64,000 nt of DNA from assembly GCF_902167145.1 (NCBI RefSeq), contig NC_050096.1, positions 271,272,622 to 271,336,621 of the forward strand. The letters run 5' to 3'. Within the stretch, counting starts at the first letter, position 1, and every line of letters begins with the position of its first letter. This document shows, one piece after another, positions 31,518 through 43,841 of the stretch. The notes beneath the pieces are model-generated. The model was given only the letters and a program-made list of their open reading frames with translations, did not search any database and had not been told where the DNA came from. The stretch is from Zea mays. Its lineage: Eukaryota; Streptophyta; Magnoliopsida; Poales; Poaceae. A program made the translations under genes and the position numbers.

Positions 31518-34500
31518 ATGGCCAGTGGAGAGACAAACGCAGGGAACACCCAGAGGTGTGCTTATCTCATCTTTACCTTGAAACACACTGTTTGTTTTTT
31601 CTAGTTCTAGTTACTACTGGAAGGCTCTTCAGTGTTTTTTTAAAAAACTACCCACTGATGTGCTAACTGCGAGACTTCAAGATTTTTGTTTACAGAAATC
31701 TTTTGCTATTTAAGTAGCTGTCAGAAATCTTGGGAGCACTACTATATAGACATTTTAATATAAATTGTGAGTGCTGGTAGCCTTATCTTGTCTTTCTGTT
31801 TAGGGGGAATACCCTTCCAAATGGTGACATCTATGTTGGCAACTTTGCTGGTTTAGTTCCTCATGGATTTGGAAAGTATATGTGGACAGATGGAACTCTT
31901 TATTATGGCGAGTGGGATACAAGCAAGATGAGTGGTAGAGGAGCAATTCAGTGGCCTTCAGGTGCTTCATATGATGGAGATCTTTGTGGAGGTTTCATTG
32001 ACGGAACAGGCAGTTTCAAAGGAGTTGATGGATCTGTATATAAAGGTTCTTGGAGGATGAATAGAAAGCATGGAATGGGCACAATGGTTTACGCCAACGA
32101 TGATACTTACGAAGGTTTATGGAATGAGGGCTTGCCAGATGGATTTGGTAAATATACATGGGTTGATGGCAACATCTACATTGGACTTTGGAAATCTGGT
32201 AAAATGAATGGCAGAGGAGTGATGCAATGGACAAATGGCGATACTCTTGACTGTAATTGGCTTAATGGACTGGCTCATGGAAAAGGTTTTTGCAAATATG
32301 CATCAGGAGCATGTTACATTGGTACATGGGACAGAGGACTTAAGGATGGACATGGTATGTTTTATCAACCAGGAAGTAAAATGCCTTGTAACCTTGAAGT
32401 GTCTGAGTGTGTAACAGACCACGATGTTTCAAGTTCTTCAAGCTCTGGTAATGAAAATATCAATAGTAGCTTATTGTTTTTATTCCAAAAACTTTGCAAC
32501 ACATGGAGACTACACAGCATTTTCCATTGGCCCAGACGTATTTCAAATGGCACCACACCAGTTTTTGATGATAATTCTGGAAACAATTTGTCACAAGATT
32601 CATCTACTGTACCCTTGACAACTGATAATTGTGTCCAAGATAGTGGAGTTGATAAAGTATTGGTCTATGAAAGAGAATATGTACAGGGAGTACTTATCTC
32701 GGAAAATCCAAAATGCCATGATTCCGGAATGCTGGATAGTGGTAAAACACAAGAGCATACATGGCAAATGCAAACTGGAGGGCCCATGGAGACCATTTAC
32801 AAAGGGCACAGGAGCTATTACCTGATGCTTAATTTGCAACTTGGCATAAGGTAAGTGCTTAATTGTATTAGTGTCTTCCATTTTTTGTCATCTGAATTCA
32901 TTTTTGTCAATAATAAATTCTTGTGGTGGTTTTCTTCTTCTGGGTCGTTACATTTATACTGTGTGTACCTATTTAGGACAGTTGTACTTTCAGCACAGAT
33001 ATGCTACATCTGGAAGAAGCATATGCGTAGCTTTCAGACACAGAGCTCACATTATTTATGAGCAAAGTATTACTTATGCAAGAATTATTAGCAGTGGGTA
33101 GGGAACATTTTGTTTCAGATGCATAATAAGTTCTGAAACCTTCCAATATTTGAACGACAACTTAAAGAATATCTTTTCAAGAATAATTTGGATATGCTAA
33201 AACTATGATTTTCTTTCTTTAGTAGTAGCGATGTTGGATATCGTGTGGCATTATCTACATACAGTAAGAGTTGCCATGGCATATTTCCAACACTTCCTGT
33301 ACTAATTGTACGCTGAGCTTTTAGGGCATGTACACGGTTCCAGATCTAAAAAACCATGTAGGTAGTAAACTCAAACTTAGGAAAATTTGGTGAATCCTTA
33401 GCTCCTCTCAAAAAGTGAGCGATGGTTCCCATACTAAATCAAATAACAGGTTTCCTCACAACTCCCAGCACGTTTATCATGTGCCAGCATGACACAGAGG
33501 TGGTACACCTTTTTGCTTTCCTTATTCTCTTGGAGCTAAACCTGGATTACTTTTGTTTCAAAAACTTTTCTTTCACGACCAAACCAATTCTTAGCTCTTC
33601 TGCCCGCAATGGTATGCACCATGGTTTTGCGAGACTAACAATCCTTAGCTCCTCTTTGGGGCATGGGTTGCACATGCCCTATGATATATTTAGGGAACTG
33701 CATAATACTTATACTAAATTCAAACATGGTATGCCTCGGTAAATTAATCTAGTGAATGTCCACACATCGGTACCTAGTTCCCTGTTGCTATTGAGGTATG
33801 CACAGTCCTTTCTAACCACCCTTTAATATTGCTATCCAGGTACACAGTAGGTAAAATCACCCCTGTGCCTTTGCGTGAAGTCCGTTCAAATGATTTTGGA
33901 CCTCGAGCACGGATAAGAATGTACTTCCCTACTGAAGGCTCACAGTATACCCCTCCACACTGCTCTGTCAATTTCTTTTGGAAGGATTATTGTCCTATGG
34001 TTTTCCGGTATATCTCTTTCCTGATTGCTAATTGTATTAAGAATCCAGTATTTCCATACTTGTTTTTTCTCGAATGTGTATTGTTCTGTTAGTGTTGAAT
34101 GTGATTCAATATTGAAACTATGGTCCATCTATTTCTAATTAACTATGTTGATCTATTATGATTCAACCATCTAATTTACTATAGAAGATATCAAGTGTCA
34201 ACTAAATGAATGTGGAGTGGTTGATTTGTTCAACAAAAGGAATTTATGATTAGATTGTCTATGTTTTTACTTGCAGAAGATTGTATTTCAGAATGAATTA
34301 GAAACTAGCAAGAATCTTATGATCACACCTCTGAATCAGTTGTTTGATTTAGCATGAGTCTGCCAAACAGCATCACTCAAAGCCTCAACTTGATTTTTTT
34401 ATGGAAGTCATGTTTCTCTGTTTTACTATGTTTTCTATTTAAATACTGTTTAGGGCTAGTTTGGGAACTACATTTTCTCAAGGGATTCCTATTTTCCCAA

Positions 34501-37496
34501 GGGAAAATGAACTAATTTTCCTTGAGAAAATGAAAATCCCGTGGGAAAATGGGGTTCCCAAACTAGCCCTTAATTGGTTGTACCTCAACAGTTAATAAGA
34601 GATCATACAGATTATAGAGGAATTCCCACCAGCTTGGATTTTTTTTCAGATTCTTCTATTCATTTTTTTGTCGCAGGCTCGTAGCTAATTGATTCATAAA
34701 TTTTAGGAACCTTCGAGAAATGTTCCACATTGATGCTGCAGATTACATGATGTCCATATGTGGTGATGACAGTCTGAAAGAGCTTTCTTCACCTGGGAAA
34801 AGTGGCAGTATTTTCTATCTTTCACAGGATGAACGTTTTGTCATAAAAACCTTGAGAAAAACTGAGTTGAAGGTATCGCCTCACAGGTTTTTTATGAGTG
34901 TGTGTTTTACTTTTCTTATTATGTGGATGAATTATATATTTACAGCCAGGAAAAAATCGTTGCACATAAGATTTATGATCCTAATATTAGTTAACATTAA
35001 TAGGGGGAAATCATAGGATAAAAAATAATTTATATCATTGTTGAGTGATAAGTTATGCCTACTGCAGATTGGTTTGATGTAATACATGCTGCAGATACTG
35101 TTGAAGATGCTACCAAAATATTACAATCATGTCAGAGCTTATGATAATACGCTCATCACAAAATTTTTTGGCGTGCACAGGATTACTCTGAAAGGCGGAA
35201 GAAAGGTGCAGAATCACATCATTGTTGCATTACTCTTATTTAGTCTGTAAATGCATGTCATATGCGATAGTTTTTTTATGGTTTTGTACAGGTTCGCTTT
35301 GTTGTGATGGGAAATATGTTTTGCACTGAGCTGCGAATTCATCGTAAGTATGACTTAAAGGGTTCTACACAAGGCCGATCAACCAAAAAGCAAAATATAA
35401 ATGAGAACACAACACTGAAGGACCTTGACCTATCATATGTTTTTCATGTGGATAAACCATGGCGGGACGCACTTTTCAGGTAAGCTGATGATCTGTTTCT
35501 CCCTTTGTTTTTCTAACGCCTTAATAGTCTTTTGGTAGTATATACTTGTACTTCTACTAGGTTCACTGTCTGACCTTTTTTTTTACAGAAAACATCTGAC
35601 ATTATTTATTTAATCACAAGTGCTCCCACAGTAAAAATACAAGAAAAATAAAAGTAATAATAAATACAAACTGTAGAAAGTAAGGTACTTATGATAGATT
35701 TCTACTTTATTTTTTTCGAACAACGCAGGAGATCTACGAGTCATTACATTAAGAAGAAAGAAACAGATAAGTCCAGCAAGGCTGGATAGGATACACTAAA
35801 CCCACACCCACTCACAAAACCTGAAAAACTAGCCAAAACAAGCAAAGGCTTAGACCAGGACCAACCGAAAACTGGTGGGAAAGGATGCGACAAGATCAAC
35901 TTTAGTCTAAGATTGGTGCCTTTCTAAGATCGGCGTCTATCAAATGTTTATACTCATATGGTTTGATAAGTGATGGTTTCTAAACGTTTATGTGGACCAT
36001 TTTCAGGCAGATATCACTTGACTGTATGTTCCTGGAGTCCCAGTCTATCATCGATTATAGCATGCTCTTGGGGATCCATTTTAGAGCTCCCCATCACCTG
36101 AAGACATCCTCATCACATCAGAGCAGTCTTGAAAGATGCGGAATTCCAGGTATACTATAATTCATTGTAACACTCCATGTACCTTAAGCTGGTTTCATTT
36201 ATTTATAGTTTTCTTGACTGAACAAATCATGACGAATGACAAAATACTACTGCTATGACCACCTTAATTATCAGTGCTATTCAGTATTCACACCGCTAAA
36301 AATCTTACTCGATAATTTGAAAATGGTATCACAGCCAACTTATGCAGTTGATCCAAAATTGGCAAGAAAAAAGGTCACAATCAAAATATAGGTAATGTAA
36401 TGTAAGAGTGAAAATATAGCAGAATTGACAAGAAAAAGTGGTTCATCCAAGCTCTAGAAACTTTTTCCCTTTTATTTATGCTATCATCCTTTCAGGTTTG
36501 CATTTGCCTAAGCTGGAACTGGAATCTTGGGTTGATGTCCTTTACATTCTATGTTGTTAGTTTTATTCTATCAGCAATTGGGCATTGAATAACTGGTTGC
36601 TTACCTTTAGCTTCTGACTTCGTTTTTTTTCTCATTGGCCAGATAGTGATCTGTTGCAGTATGAGGAAAAAAGTTCCTGGAAGGGATTTTTGCTTGTTGC
36701 TCATGAGCCAGGCGCTACAGTTGGTGGTTCCCACATAAGAGGAAGTATGGTTAGAGCATCGGAAGCTGGTTATGAAGAAGTTGATCTTGTTTTGCCAGGC
36801 ACCGGACGGTAACTTCTCTTCAATTTTTCCAAAACATTTGATGATCCAGCTTCACAAAAGATGCTGCAATGCAGTATTAGAACACATACTATATTAAACT
36901 GGGGAGTCTCCTGGGGTTTAATGCCCCTCCTCCCTTCTATCTGTGTCTTTTTCTGAAAAAAAAGTTATGGTGTTCTCTTTTCCTTAGGTAACTGTTTACT
37001 CCGGAATCGTACCATCCCTTAATTCATAGAATTTAATGGCTAGTTACTCTGATTTAAATGAAAAACATGGTGGTCAAATATACTCGGTTAGTATTAGCCC
37101 TAAGGAAGACGAATTATGCATTCTTACGTCTACGCATGTGAATTTTAATTAGTTATTAGCCTTAAACAAGATGAATTACGCTGCTGATTCATGTGTATTC
37201 TGTATCATGGTTTCAGGTTCCGTGTGCAGTTAGGGGTGAATATGCCAGCTCGAGCTCGGAAAGTGCACGAGGACACGAACACAGAACTTGAAAACCCAGA
37301 TACCATTGAGGAGTACGATGTTGTTCTTTACCTTGGTATCATAGACATATTACAGGAATACAATATGTCAAAAAGGGTCGAGCACGCAGTCAAATCTCTC
37401 AAGTTTGATCCCCTTTCAATATCAGCTGTTGATCCTGATTTGTATTCGAAACGATTTGTAAAATTCCTGGAGAGTGTTTTCCCTGAACAGGACTGA
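31518..37496 (+). CDS. MORN-repeat phosphatidylinositol-4-phosphate 5-kinase, complete
   Basis: Makes PtdIns(4,5)P2 from PtdIns4P at the plasma membrane. Coding exons: 31518-31555, 31804-32850, 33840-34007, 34707-34872, 35095-35205, 35292-35479, 36007-36149, 36643-36808, 37217-37496. All introns are GT-AG, all phases join, and there are 768 codons. Residues about 19-195 hold eight MORN repeats ([30 protein letters not shown]), typical of plant B-type PIP5Ks. A Ser-rich linker follows, then the kinase from [17 protein letters not shown] (about 346) to the end. Visible sites: glycine-rich SPGKSG, Lys of FVIKTL (465), KYDLKG (529-534), IIDYSMLLG (587-595), IID metal site (719) and an activation segment with [15 protein letters not shown]. 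It seems closest to the PIP5K9 type, by memory only. The start was chosen because the first exon joins in phase to the MORN exon; the N-terminus is short for the family. Confidence 0.93.
33324..33679. mobile_element. MITE in PIP5K intron
   Basis: Terminal words gggcatgtaca and tgcacatgccc face inwards at the ends of a 356-bp stretch. Left flank tta and right flank tat are an imperfect target duplication, so Tourist-like identity is tentative. Confidence 0.45.
34453..34569. mobile_element. 117-bp Tourist-like MITE in PIP5K intron
   Basis: Perfect 16-bp inverted ends gggctagtttgggaac / gttcccaaactagccc flanked by TTA on both sides (34450-34452, 34570-34572). The interior is also self-complementary. 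Confidence 0.85.
35711..35900 (-). mobile_element. 5'-truncated LINE tail in PIP5K intron
   Basis: Minus strand reads '...gtagatctcctgcgttgttcg' followed by a run of A, the 3' end style of grass LINEs (compare the LINE end at 57670-57705). No coding part remains. Confidence 0.55.
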
Positions 37497-37502
37497 GTAG
37501 GC

Positions 37503-37508
37503 ACAATA
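37503..37508 (+). terminator. AATAAA polyadenylation signal of the PIP5K gene
   Basis: Canonical aataaa 7 bases after the TGA. Being so close to the stop, it may be only one of several signals. Confidence 0.45.
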
Positions 37509-37761
37509 AAGTACATATATAGTAGTGCCGCTGGCCTCATTTTTCCCCCTTGTATAAAATGTTAACATGTTCTCAGTTATTCAGCACGGCTTCTGTGCAC
37601 CTCCAAGTGTTATTATGTTATTTTACTAAGATGTCATGTTTCTTTGGCTTTGCTGGTTGTCAAGCGGTCTTCCATCTCTGCACGGCACATTCAGCATTTA
37701 TGTACAATGCATACTCTCAAAAGGTAGAGAAAAACGGGACATGTAAATTAGAGGAGAGTTA

Positions 37762-38086
37762 GAGTGTGTTTGGTTGGATGTATAAGAATGGATAAAACGA
37801 GGCGGCTATTTGTATGTGTTTGATGAGAGTTAGGGCTTGTTCGGTTATTCCTATCACGTGTGGATTGGATGGGATTAGAAAAAATTATGAAATATTTTGA
37901 CTTATTTGGGATTGAAACCCATCCAATCCCACTCAATCCACATGGATTGAGAACAAAACGAACAAGCCCTTAAGTGGAAGCGAGTAAACATTGGAGTAAT
38001 TTTTTGGTGGCGGTGTAATTCTAAAAAATTGAGGGGACAGTGTCGTCCCTGTCTCATTCTACTTTGACCTCAAACCAAACACACTC
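37762..38086. mobile_element. Outer MITE of a nested pair
   Basis: Perfect 14-bp inverted ends gagtgtgtttggtt / aaccaaacacactc. Interrupted by another MITE at 37833-37969. Left flank tta; right flank ttt, so the duplication is imperfect. Confidence 0.7.
37833..37969. mobile_element. Inner Tourist-like MITE (137 bp)
   Basis: Ends gggcttgttcg / cgaacaagccc with TTA on both sides (37830-37832, 37970-37972). The interior halves pair (ggattggatgggatt / aatcccactcaatcc). Confidence 0.85.
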
Positions 38087-38091
38087 TTTTA

Positions 38092-38277
38092 ATGCGTTTG
38101 GTTGCAATGACAGGACGAGACGAGATAGGACGATCCTTAAAATAAGATTGTTTGGTTTAGGGTTAAGTGTCGGGACAGAATTATCCCAGTATTGTCCCCA
38201 GTTGTCCCTCAAAATTGGAGGGACGAGAGAACGTCAGGGGACATCCTTGTCATGGCTGTCCCGCATCAAACACACCC
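38092..38277. mobile_element. Third MITE downstream of PIP5K
   Basis: Imperfect inverted ends atgcgtttggttgc / gcatcaaacacaccc with TTA on both sides (38089-38091, 38278-38280). Contains gggaca/tgtccc words inverted across the centre. Confidence 0.55.
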
Positions 38278-38299
38278 TTAGTGTTCGGAGAAGGTTTAA

Positions 38300-38330
38300 A
38301 GGCTAATTTAGATACACGAGGATTGGAGTG
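38300..38330. repeat. Left part of a small AT-rich MITE-like repeat split by element C
   Basis: aggctaatttagat at the left and atctaaacgagtcct at 54393-54407 are inverted ends; the rest of the repeat lies at 54323-54407. The repeat is joined across element C through the GAGTG duplication. Confidence 0.6.
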
Positions 38331-39423
38331 TGTCGGTACCCTGAATCAGGGGTACCCCCTACTACAATATAAAGACGCTGTACACGTACAGCGTCTCCTG
38401 GCCGCACGGAGAACGGCACCCGACCCCACCACATGGGCAGGTCTAGGGGCACCACGTGGCAAGGAAAGATGATACACCCCAGGGTGCATCATTGGCTCCG
38501 GACCTCCACGGAGGAACACCAGATCTCTGTACGCACAACCCGGATCCTCTATTACAGACCCAGACTCCCAAGAAGGCATGTCGGGTCCCTCGGATGGGCC
38601 CCAGGTCCCTCCGAGAAAGGTCCGGACCACAGCAAGGTCCCGGGACAGGGGGAACCCCGACATGAGTAGGGGTCCGGTGCTGGCACGCGTCCAGGCCTTG
38701 CCCTGCGCTCCCCGCTCGGGCGGAGACCCGCTGTTGTCGCGTGGCTTGTGGCCCGTGACATAAGCCGACGAGCGGAGCCTGACGTAAGGCCGCTAAAGCC
38801 GCGCGGTCTCTGCATTTATTGCGGAGAGGACGCGCCGCCTGCCACCATACTGACAGACGATGTGCCCTCTCAACATTTAATGTGTCTTGTCCACTTCGCT
38901 GGCAGACGGCGTCAGGGTCACCCTGCAGACGGCGCGCCTGTCCAGTCTGTTGTCAAACAGTGCGCCCGTGCCGTGCGACACACTGTGCTCACCATCCCTT
39001 ATACGAGAAGCTTCCCCTGCACGCCGAGGATACGCATATCTCGGATGTCAGGGCGCGAGAAGATTGCTCCAGTGGCGAACATTTGTAACTACAAGTGCTA
39101 TATCCGTTATGTCCCTGGGCCCATATGTCGGGGCTCAGTATCTCTGTGCATGCCCCCCTTCAGCTATAAAAGGGGAGGCATACGACGTTACAAGCTCAGG
39201 CTCACTTAGACCCAAGTGATTCAAGACAACTCAAACTCTCAAGCGATACATCACACAGTGGAGTAGGGCGTTACGCTCCGGCGGCCCAAACCACTCTAAA
39301 TCCTTGTGTGTTCTTGTGTTCTTCCCATTTTCCAACTAACAAGAAAAACGCTTAGGCTCCTCCTCATCTTAGGATTTAGGGCGGGTGCACTCCGCCACCC
39401 GGCCGGAGATTTCCTCTCCGACA
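38331..39423 (+). repeat. Element C 5' LTR
   Basis: tgtcggtaccctgaatcagg to ctctccgaca. TATA sequence agctataaaagggg at 39162-39175. The opening 'gtaccc...gggtaccc' is a short inverted word. Confidence 0.92.
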
Positions 39424-39424
39424 T

Positions 39425-39441
39425 TTGGCGCTCCAGGTAGG
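39425..39441 (+). other. Element C primer-binding site
   Basis: ttggcgctccaggtagg just after the 5' LTR, the same class as elements A and B (ttggcgcgccaggtagg). Confidence 0.7.
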
Positions 39442-39480
39442 GGGCTAAGCATTAGGTTTTTGCTTGTTTTCTCGCTCAGC

Positions 39481-41034
39481 ATGATGGTGCAAATCGTTGA
39501 GCACCGCGCCAAGACTTCGATGGATTTCGTGGTGGAGAAAGAAGCTGCTTCTTCCACACCAGTGGTTCCCAACCGCCTTGTGCCGGGCACTGCTGCTGTG
39601 CATGCCGCACGACAACATACAACTGCATAGACATCCCGGACTCCGTCGAGGACGACTCCGGGAGCATTGTCAACAGCCAAGGAGTTGTTGCGACACCCTC
39701 CAAGCTCCACGGCCTCACCAGGGGCCATGAACCAATGGCGGGATGACGTCGACCGATTGCTCGGCATGACACATTCTACCTCGACCAGATCGAGGCCTCG
39801 GTCATCCCGACGCCAACATGAGGCGTCGGCGTCTGTGCACTCACCCTCAGTGAGGAGAGTACAGACCAACGACCTTCGAGCAGAACTCGACCGCAGGCGT
39901 GCGGGAGAGGACGCCCAGGTCTCTTTGGAGAGGGCGCGCGAGCGCTGCCAAAACATCGAGGGCCGCAACCTCGATCAAGACTTCGCTGCGGCAGCACCGC
40001 AGACACCAATGGGCACCCGGTCCCAAGTGGGTGTCCCCTTGGCCGGCGTGGGCTGCGCCGCTCTCGCGGATCATCTCCGCACAACGTCATGACCGCCTAA
40101 GTTCCGGCCGCACCTGCCAGAAAAATACGACGGAACATCAAACCCGTCGGAGTTCCTGCAGGTGTACGTCACCGCCATCACGGCAGCAGGTGGAAACACC
40201 GCTGTGATGGCAACATATTTTCATGTCGCCTTGTCTGGACCTGCCCGGACTTGGCTCATGAACCTCGTTCCAGGGTCAGTCTACTCCTGGGAAGAGCTCT
40301 ACGCAAGGTTCGTTGCAAACTTCGCCAGTGCTTACCAAAAGCATGGTGTGGAGGCCCACCTCCATGCGGTGAGGCAGGAGCCCGGGGAGACTCTTTGGAC
40401 GTTCATCTCCCGCTTCACCAAGGTGCGAGGTACTATACCTCGCATTTTCGATGCTTCCATCATCACGGCCTTCCGTCAGGGAGTACGCGATGAGAAAATG
40501 TTGGAGAAGTTGGCCACACACGACGTGAAAACTGTCCCCACACTCTTCGCTCTGGCCGACAAATGCGCCAGAGCCGCCGAGGGCCGTGCATGGCACTCGG
40601 CCCCACAAACCAGGGTTGCCCAGTCGAGTGGCTCGGGTGCCGTCCCCCGGGACGGTAAGAAGAAAAAGAAGAAGGACCACGACTACCAGAAGCCGCGGTC
40701 CACCGCTCTGGTTGTTGCAGCCACGACCGGGGGCCGGGGCGATCGCAACAAGCGCCCATGGCTGCAGAAGGGTAACAACGGCCCATGCCCTGTGCACCCC
40801 AACAGTCGCCACAGCGCCGCGGAGTGTCGCGAGATCATTGATCTCACAAAATGTGTCAACGAACGGCGCGAGCAGTCCTCCAAGGACGGCTCCCCACCTC
40901 GTCGCCGACCTGGCAAAGAAAAGGTCGACAACGGCGAGGTGGCCGCAGCTGAACGGGACCTCGGGTATCAGTCACCCGAGGGGGACCTGAAGGATGTCTT
41001 CACTAGAGGCTCCTACTCCGGTGGAGACAACTAG
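39481..41034 (+). pseudogene. Element C gag (two internal stops)
   Basis: One frame from ATG 39481 to the stop at 41034, interrupted by TAG 39628-39630 and TGA 40090-40092. The N-terminal part has a coiled coil (TNDLRAELDRRRAGEDAQ). The gag domain begins KFRPHLPEKYDGTSNPSEFL and includes ALSGPARTWLMNLVPGSVYS, GETLWTFISRFTKVRG and FRQGVRDEKMLEKLA. A Lys-rich tract and a CPVHPNSRHSAAEC motif follow. The layout parallels the gag of A and B, but the sequence is clearly diverged. Confidence 0.85.
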
Positions 41035-41216
41035 ACGGACCCCTAGAGGGACCCCGTGCTCCTCGGTATGCGAGGCTGGAGCCTGCCTTCCCCCGGAAAC
41101 CCTTCTAGATTCCCCACGGATCCAGACTTCCGACAGGTTCATGCAGGAATGGCCACAGCCAAAGACGAGGGCTCCCTCGTCAAACGCAGATGGGGACCCA
41201 GGGTCGGGACCTAGTC

Positions 41217-41381
41217 TTATGGTAAGTACCAAACCAAGAAGGGTTTCACAACTCTCCCCCAGCTGGGAAGGACCCTTCAAGATAACGGGAATGCACCGAC
41301 CCGAGGGCAACCGTCTAGCTACGACTGAAGGAGTGCCTCCCCCCGGTGCCGGAACATCTCTGTAAGTTCTACCCATAGAGC
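41217..41381 (+). pseudogene. Integrase C-terminal remnant fused behind gag
   Basis: VSTKPRRVSQLSPSWEGPF and KITGMHRPEGNRLATTEGV, ending near a FYP-stop, are the hallmark end of plant gypsy integrases. Nothing between gag and this tip remains, so about 4-5 kb of pol was lost. Confidence 0.75.
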
Positions 41382-41699
41382 AAGTCTGAGGGGTCGAATT
41401 TGTTTCCCTTTTTTCCCTTTTGTAACTAGGTAACACATACGTGTACGCCAGCCCGGTGGGGTCCGACCCCATAAACCCGGCCTGTTGGTCTGCACCCATG
41501 CATGATGAGTTATAAAGAAAAACTACCCCCTCAGTTGTGCCCCTATGATAGTTCCATCTTACTGCTCCATGGTCTTACCTTGCAGTTTTTCAGATAATAC
41601 TTTTTATCTAACCCACTCGCATGGTTCCCATTTGTCCTAACATGACGACATCCGAATTGAGCAGCCAGGCTTGCAGTTTAAGGCCTCCTTTATGAAAGT

Positions 41700-42014
41700 T
41701 GGGAGGTCCGACAGCCTGGGAGCCGGCTCTAGAGAACGGGACCCCGTTCCATGGGGTGGTCCGGAGCCTGTGTGGCCGTTTAGCCTGGTTCCGTACCCGA
41801 AAGCCTGCACACTCCACCACTCTATGACGGGTACCTAGTATTTGGAGCTATAAGTCTTGTAGGTCCGACAACCTCGGGACTGGAACTAGAGAATGGGCAT
41901 TTGTCTCCTGGGGTGGTCCGGAGCCCGTGTAGCCGCTCAGCCTGGTCCCGTACCGTGGACCTATACACTCCACCACTCTGCGATAAATGTCCTAGTACCT
42001 AGAGCCGCGACCTA
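41700..42014 (+). repeat. Two tandem units of about 155 bp in element C
   Basis: Units at about 41700-41857 and 41860-42014 share 'aggtccgaca(g/a)cct', 'ggggtggtccggagcc', 'cagcctggt.ccgtacc' and 'cactccaccactct'. Confidence 0.75.
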
Positions 42015-42520
42015 AGGGGGTCCGGACACGCAACTTGGCCACCCGGACTGAAACCTGCGAGTCCCGAGCATGTATCAAAGGATGGCTAATATCAGACAGG
42101 GTACCCTATGGGTGTACTACTAACGCTCCCTAGTTGAAGCTGTGTACAGAACCAGATCCCGGCGAGGTTGCCTCCCGAGAGTTATTGACAACCTTTTCAG
42201 ATACGCTGGTATCCAACCTCGACACATCAAGCCTGCATCCCAGGCGGGGGGCCAGGTACCAGGGAGGGGTCAACAACATAACATCGCAACACACAGCAAG
42301 AACAGGCGGTACACAGATAAGTGCTAATACTGCTTGTTAAATAGTACTAAAAAATACCTTACAAAAAGCAAAAGTATTACATCTGCTTTCAAGCAGAGTC
42401 CTAGTTCCATCTCTACTATGCAGGTATAAACTACCCGGCGCTAGCAAGGTCGCGCTAGAAGGTTGCGGCCACTGCCCTTGCGGAATACCCCAAGACAGCG
42501 TAACAACGGTGATGGCCGCC

Positions 42521-43797
42521 TGAAAGGGAATGAGGCTTACACCTATTTCCTAATTGATTTTGGTGGTTGAATTGCCCAACACAAATAATTGGACTAACTA
42601 GTTTGCTCTAGTCTATGAGTTCTACAGGTGCCAAAGGTTCACACTAAGCCAATAAAAAGACCAAGATAAGGGTTCAACAAAAAGAGCAAGGGATAACCGA
42701 AGTGTGCCCTGGTCTGGCGCACCGGACTGTCCGGTGTGCCACCGGACTGTGTCCGGTGTGCCACCGGACAATGTCCGGTGCACCAGGGGACTCCAAGCTA
42801 AACTTCGCACCTTCGGGAATTCTCAGAGGCGCTCCGCTATAATTCACCGGACTGTCCGGTGCCCCAGGGGAGAGCGACTCTGAACTCGCCAGCTTCGGAT
42901 CTCCGCTCCGCTATAATTCACCGGACATGTCCGGTGCACATCGGACTGTCCGGTGAGCCAGCGGAGCAACGACTACTTCGCGCCAACGGTCGACTGCAAC
43001 ACATTAAATGCGCGCCAGCGCGCGCAGAGGAGCAGGGCACGCGCGGGTGGCACACCAGACAGTCTACAGGACTTGTCCGGTGCACCACCGGACAGCCAGG
43101 CGGGCCCACACGTCAGAGCTCCAACGGTCGGAACCCAACGGCCTGGTGACGTGGCTGGCGCACCGGACAGTGTCCGGTGCGCCATGCGACAGCAGCCTCC
43201 ACCAAACGGCTAGTTTGGTGGTTGGGGTTATAAATACCCCCAACCACCCCACATTCAAGTCATCCAAGTTTTCCACCTTCCAACTACTTACAAGAGCTCT
43301 AGCATTCAATTCTAGACACACTCAAGTGATCAAATCCTCTCCGAATTCCGCACAAAGCCTTAGTGACTAGTGAGAGAGATTTGTTGTGTTCTTTTGAGCT
43401 CTAGCGCTTGGATTGCTTCTTTTCTTTCTCATTCTTTCTTGAGATCAAACTCACTTGTAATTGAGGCAAGAGACACCAATCGTGTGGTGATCCTTGTGGG
43501 AACTTTGTGTTCCAAGTGATTGAGAAGAAAAGCTCACTCGGTCCGAGGGACCGTTTGAGAGAGGGAAAGGGTTGAAAGAGACCCGGTCTTTGTGACCACC
43601 TCAACGGGGAGTAGGTTTGCGAGAACCGAACCTCGGTAAAACAAATCCGCGTGTCACACTCTTTATTCGCTTACGATTTGTTTTGCACCCTCTCTCGCGG
43701 ACTCGATTATATTTCTAACGCTAACCCGACTTGTAGTTGTGATTAATTTTGTAAATTTCAGTTTCGCCCTATTCACCCCCCCTCTAGGCGACTTTCA
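42521..43797 (+). repeat. Sirevirus 5' LTR
   Basis: tgaaagggaat...ggcgactttca. Contains many caccggac...gtccggtg palindromes (42716-42790, 42848-42960, 43070-43190) and TATA ttataaata at 43228-43236. The downstream end is cacccccctctaggcgact. Confidence 0.95.
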
Positions 43798-43799
43798 AT

Positions 43800-43811
43800 T
43801 GGTATCAGAGC
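43800..43811 (+). other. Primer-binding site (initiator tRNA-Met type)
   Basis: tggtatcagagc two bases after the LTR, the standard copia site. Confidence 0.9.
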
Positions 43812-43841
43812 CGATGCTTCATTAGAGCTTAACCGCTCGAA

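Noticed and set aside
33323..33680. Calling the intron repeat a confirmed Tourist MITE
   Set aside because: Flanks tta and tat do not match, so it was kept only at low confidence.
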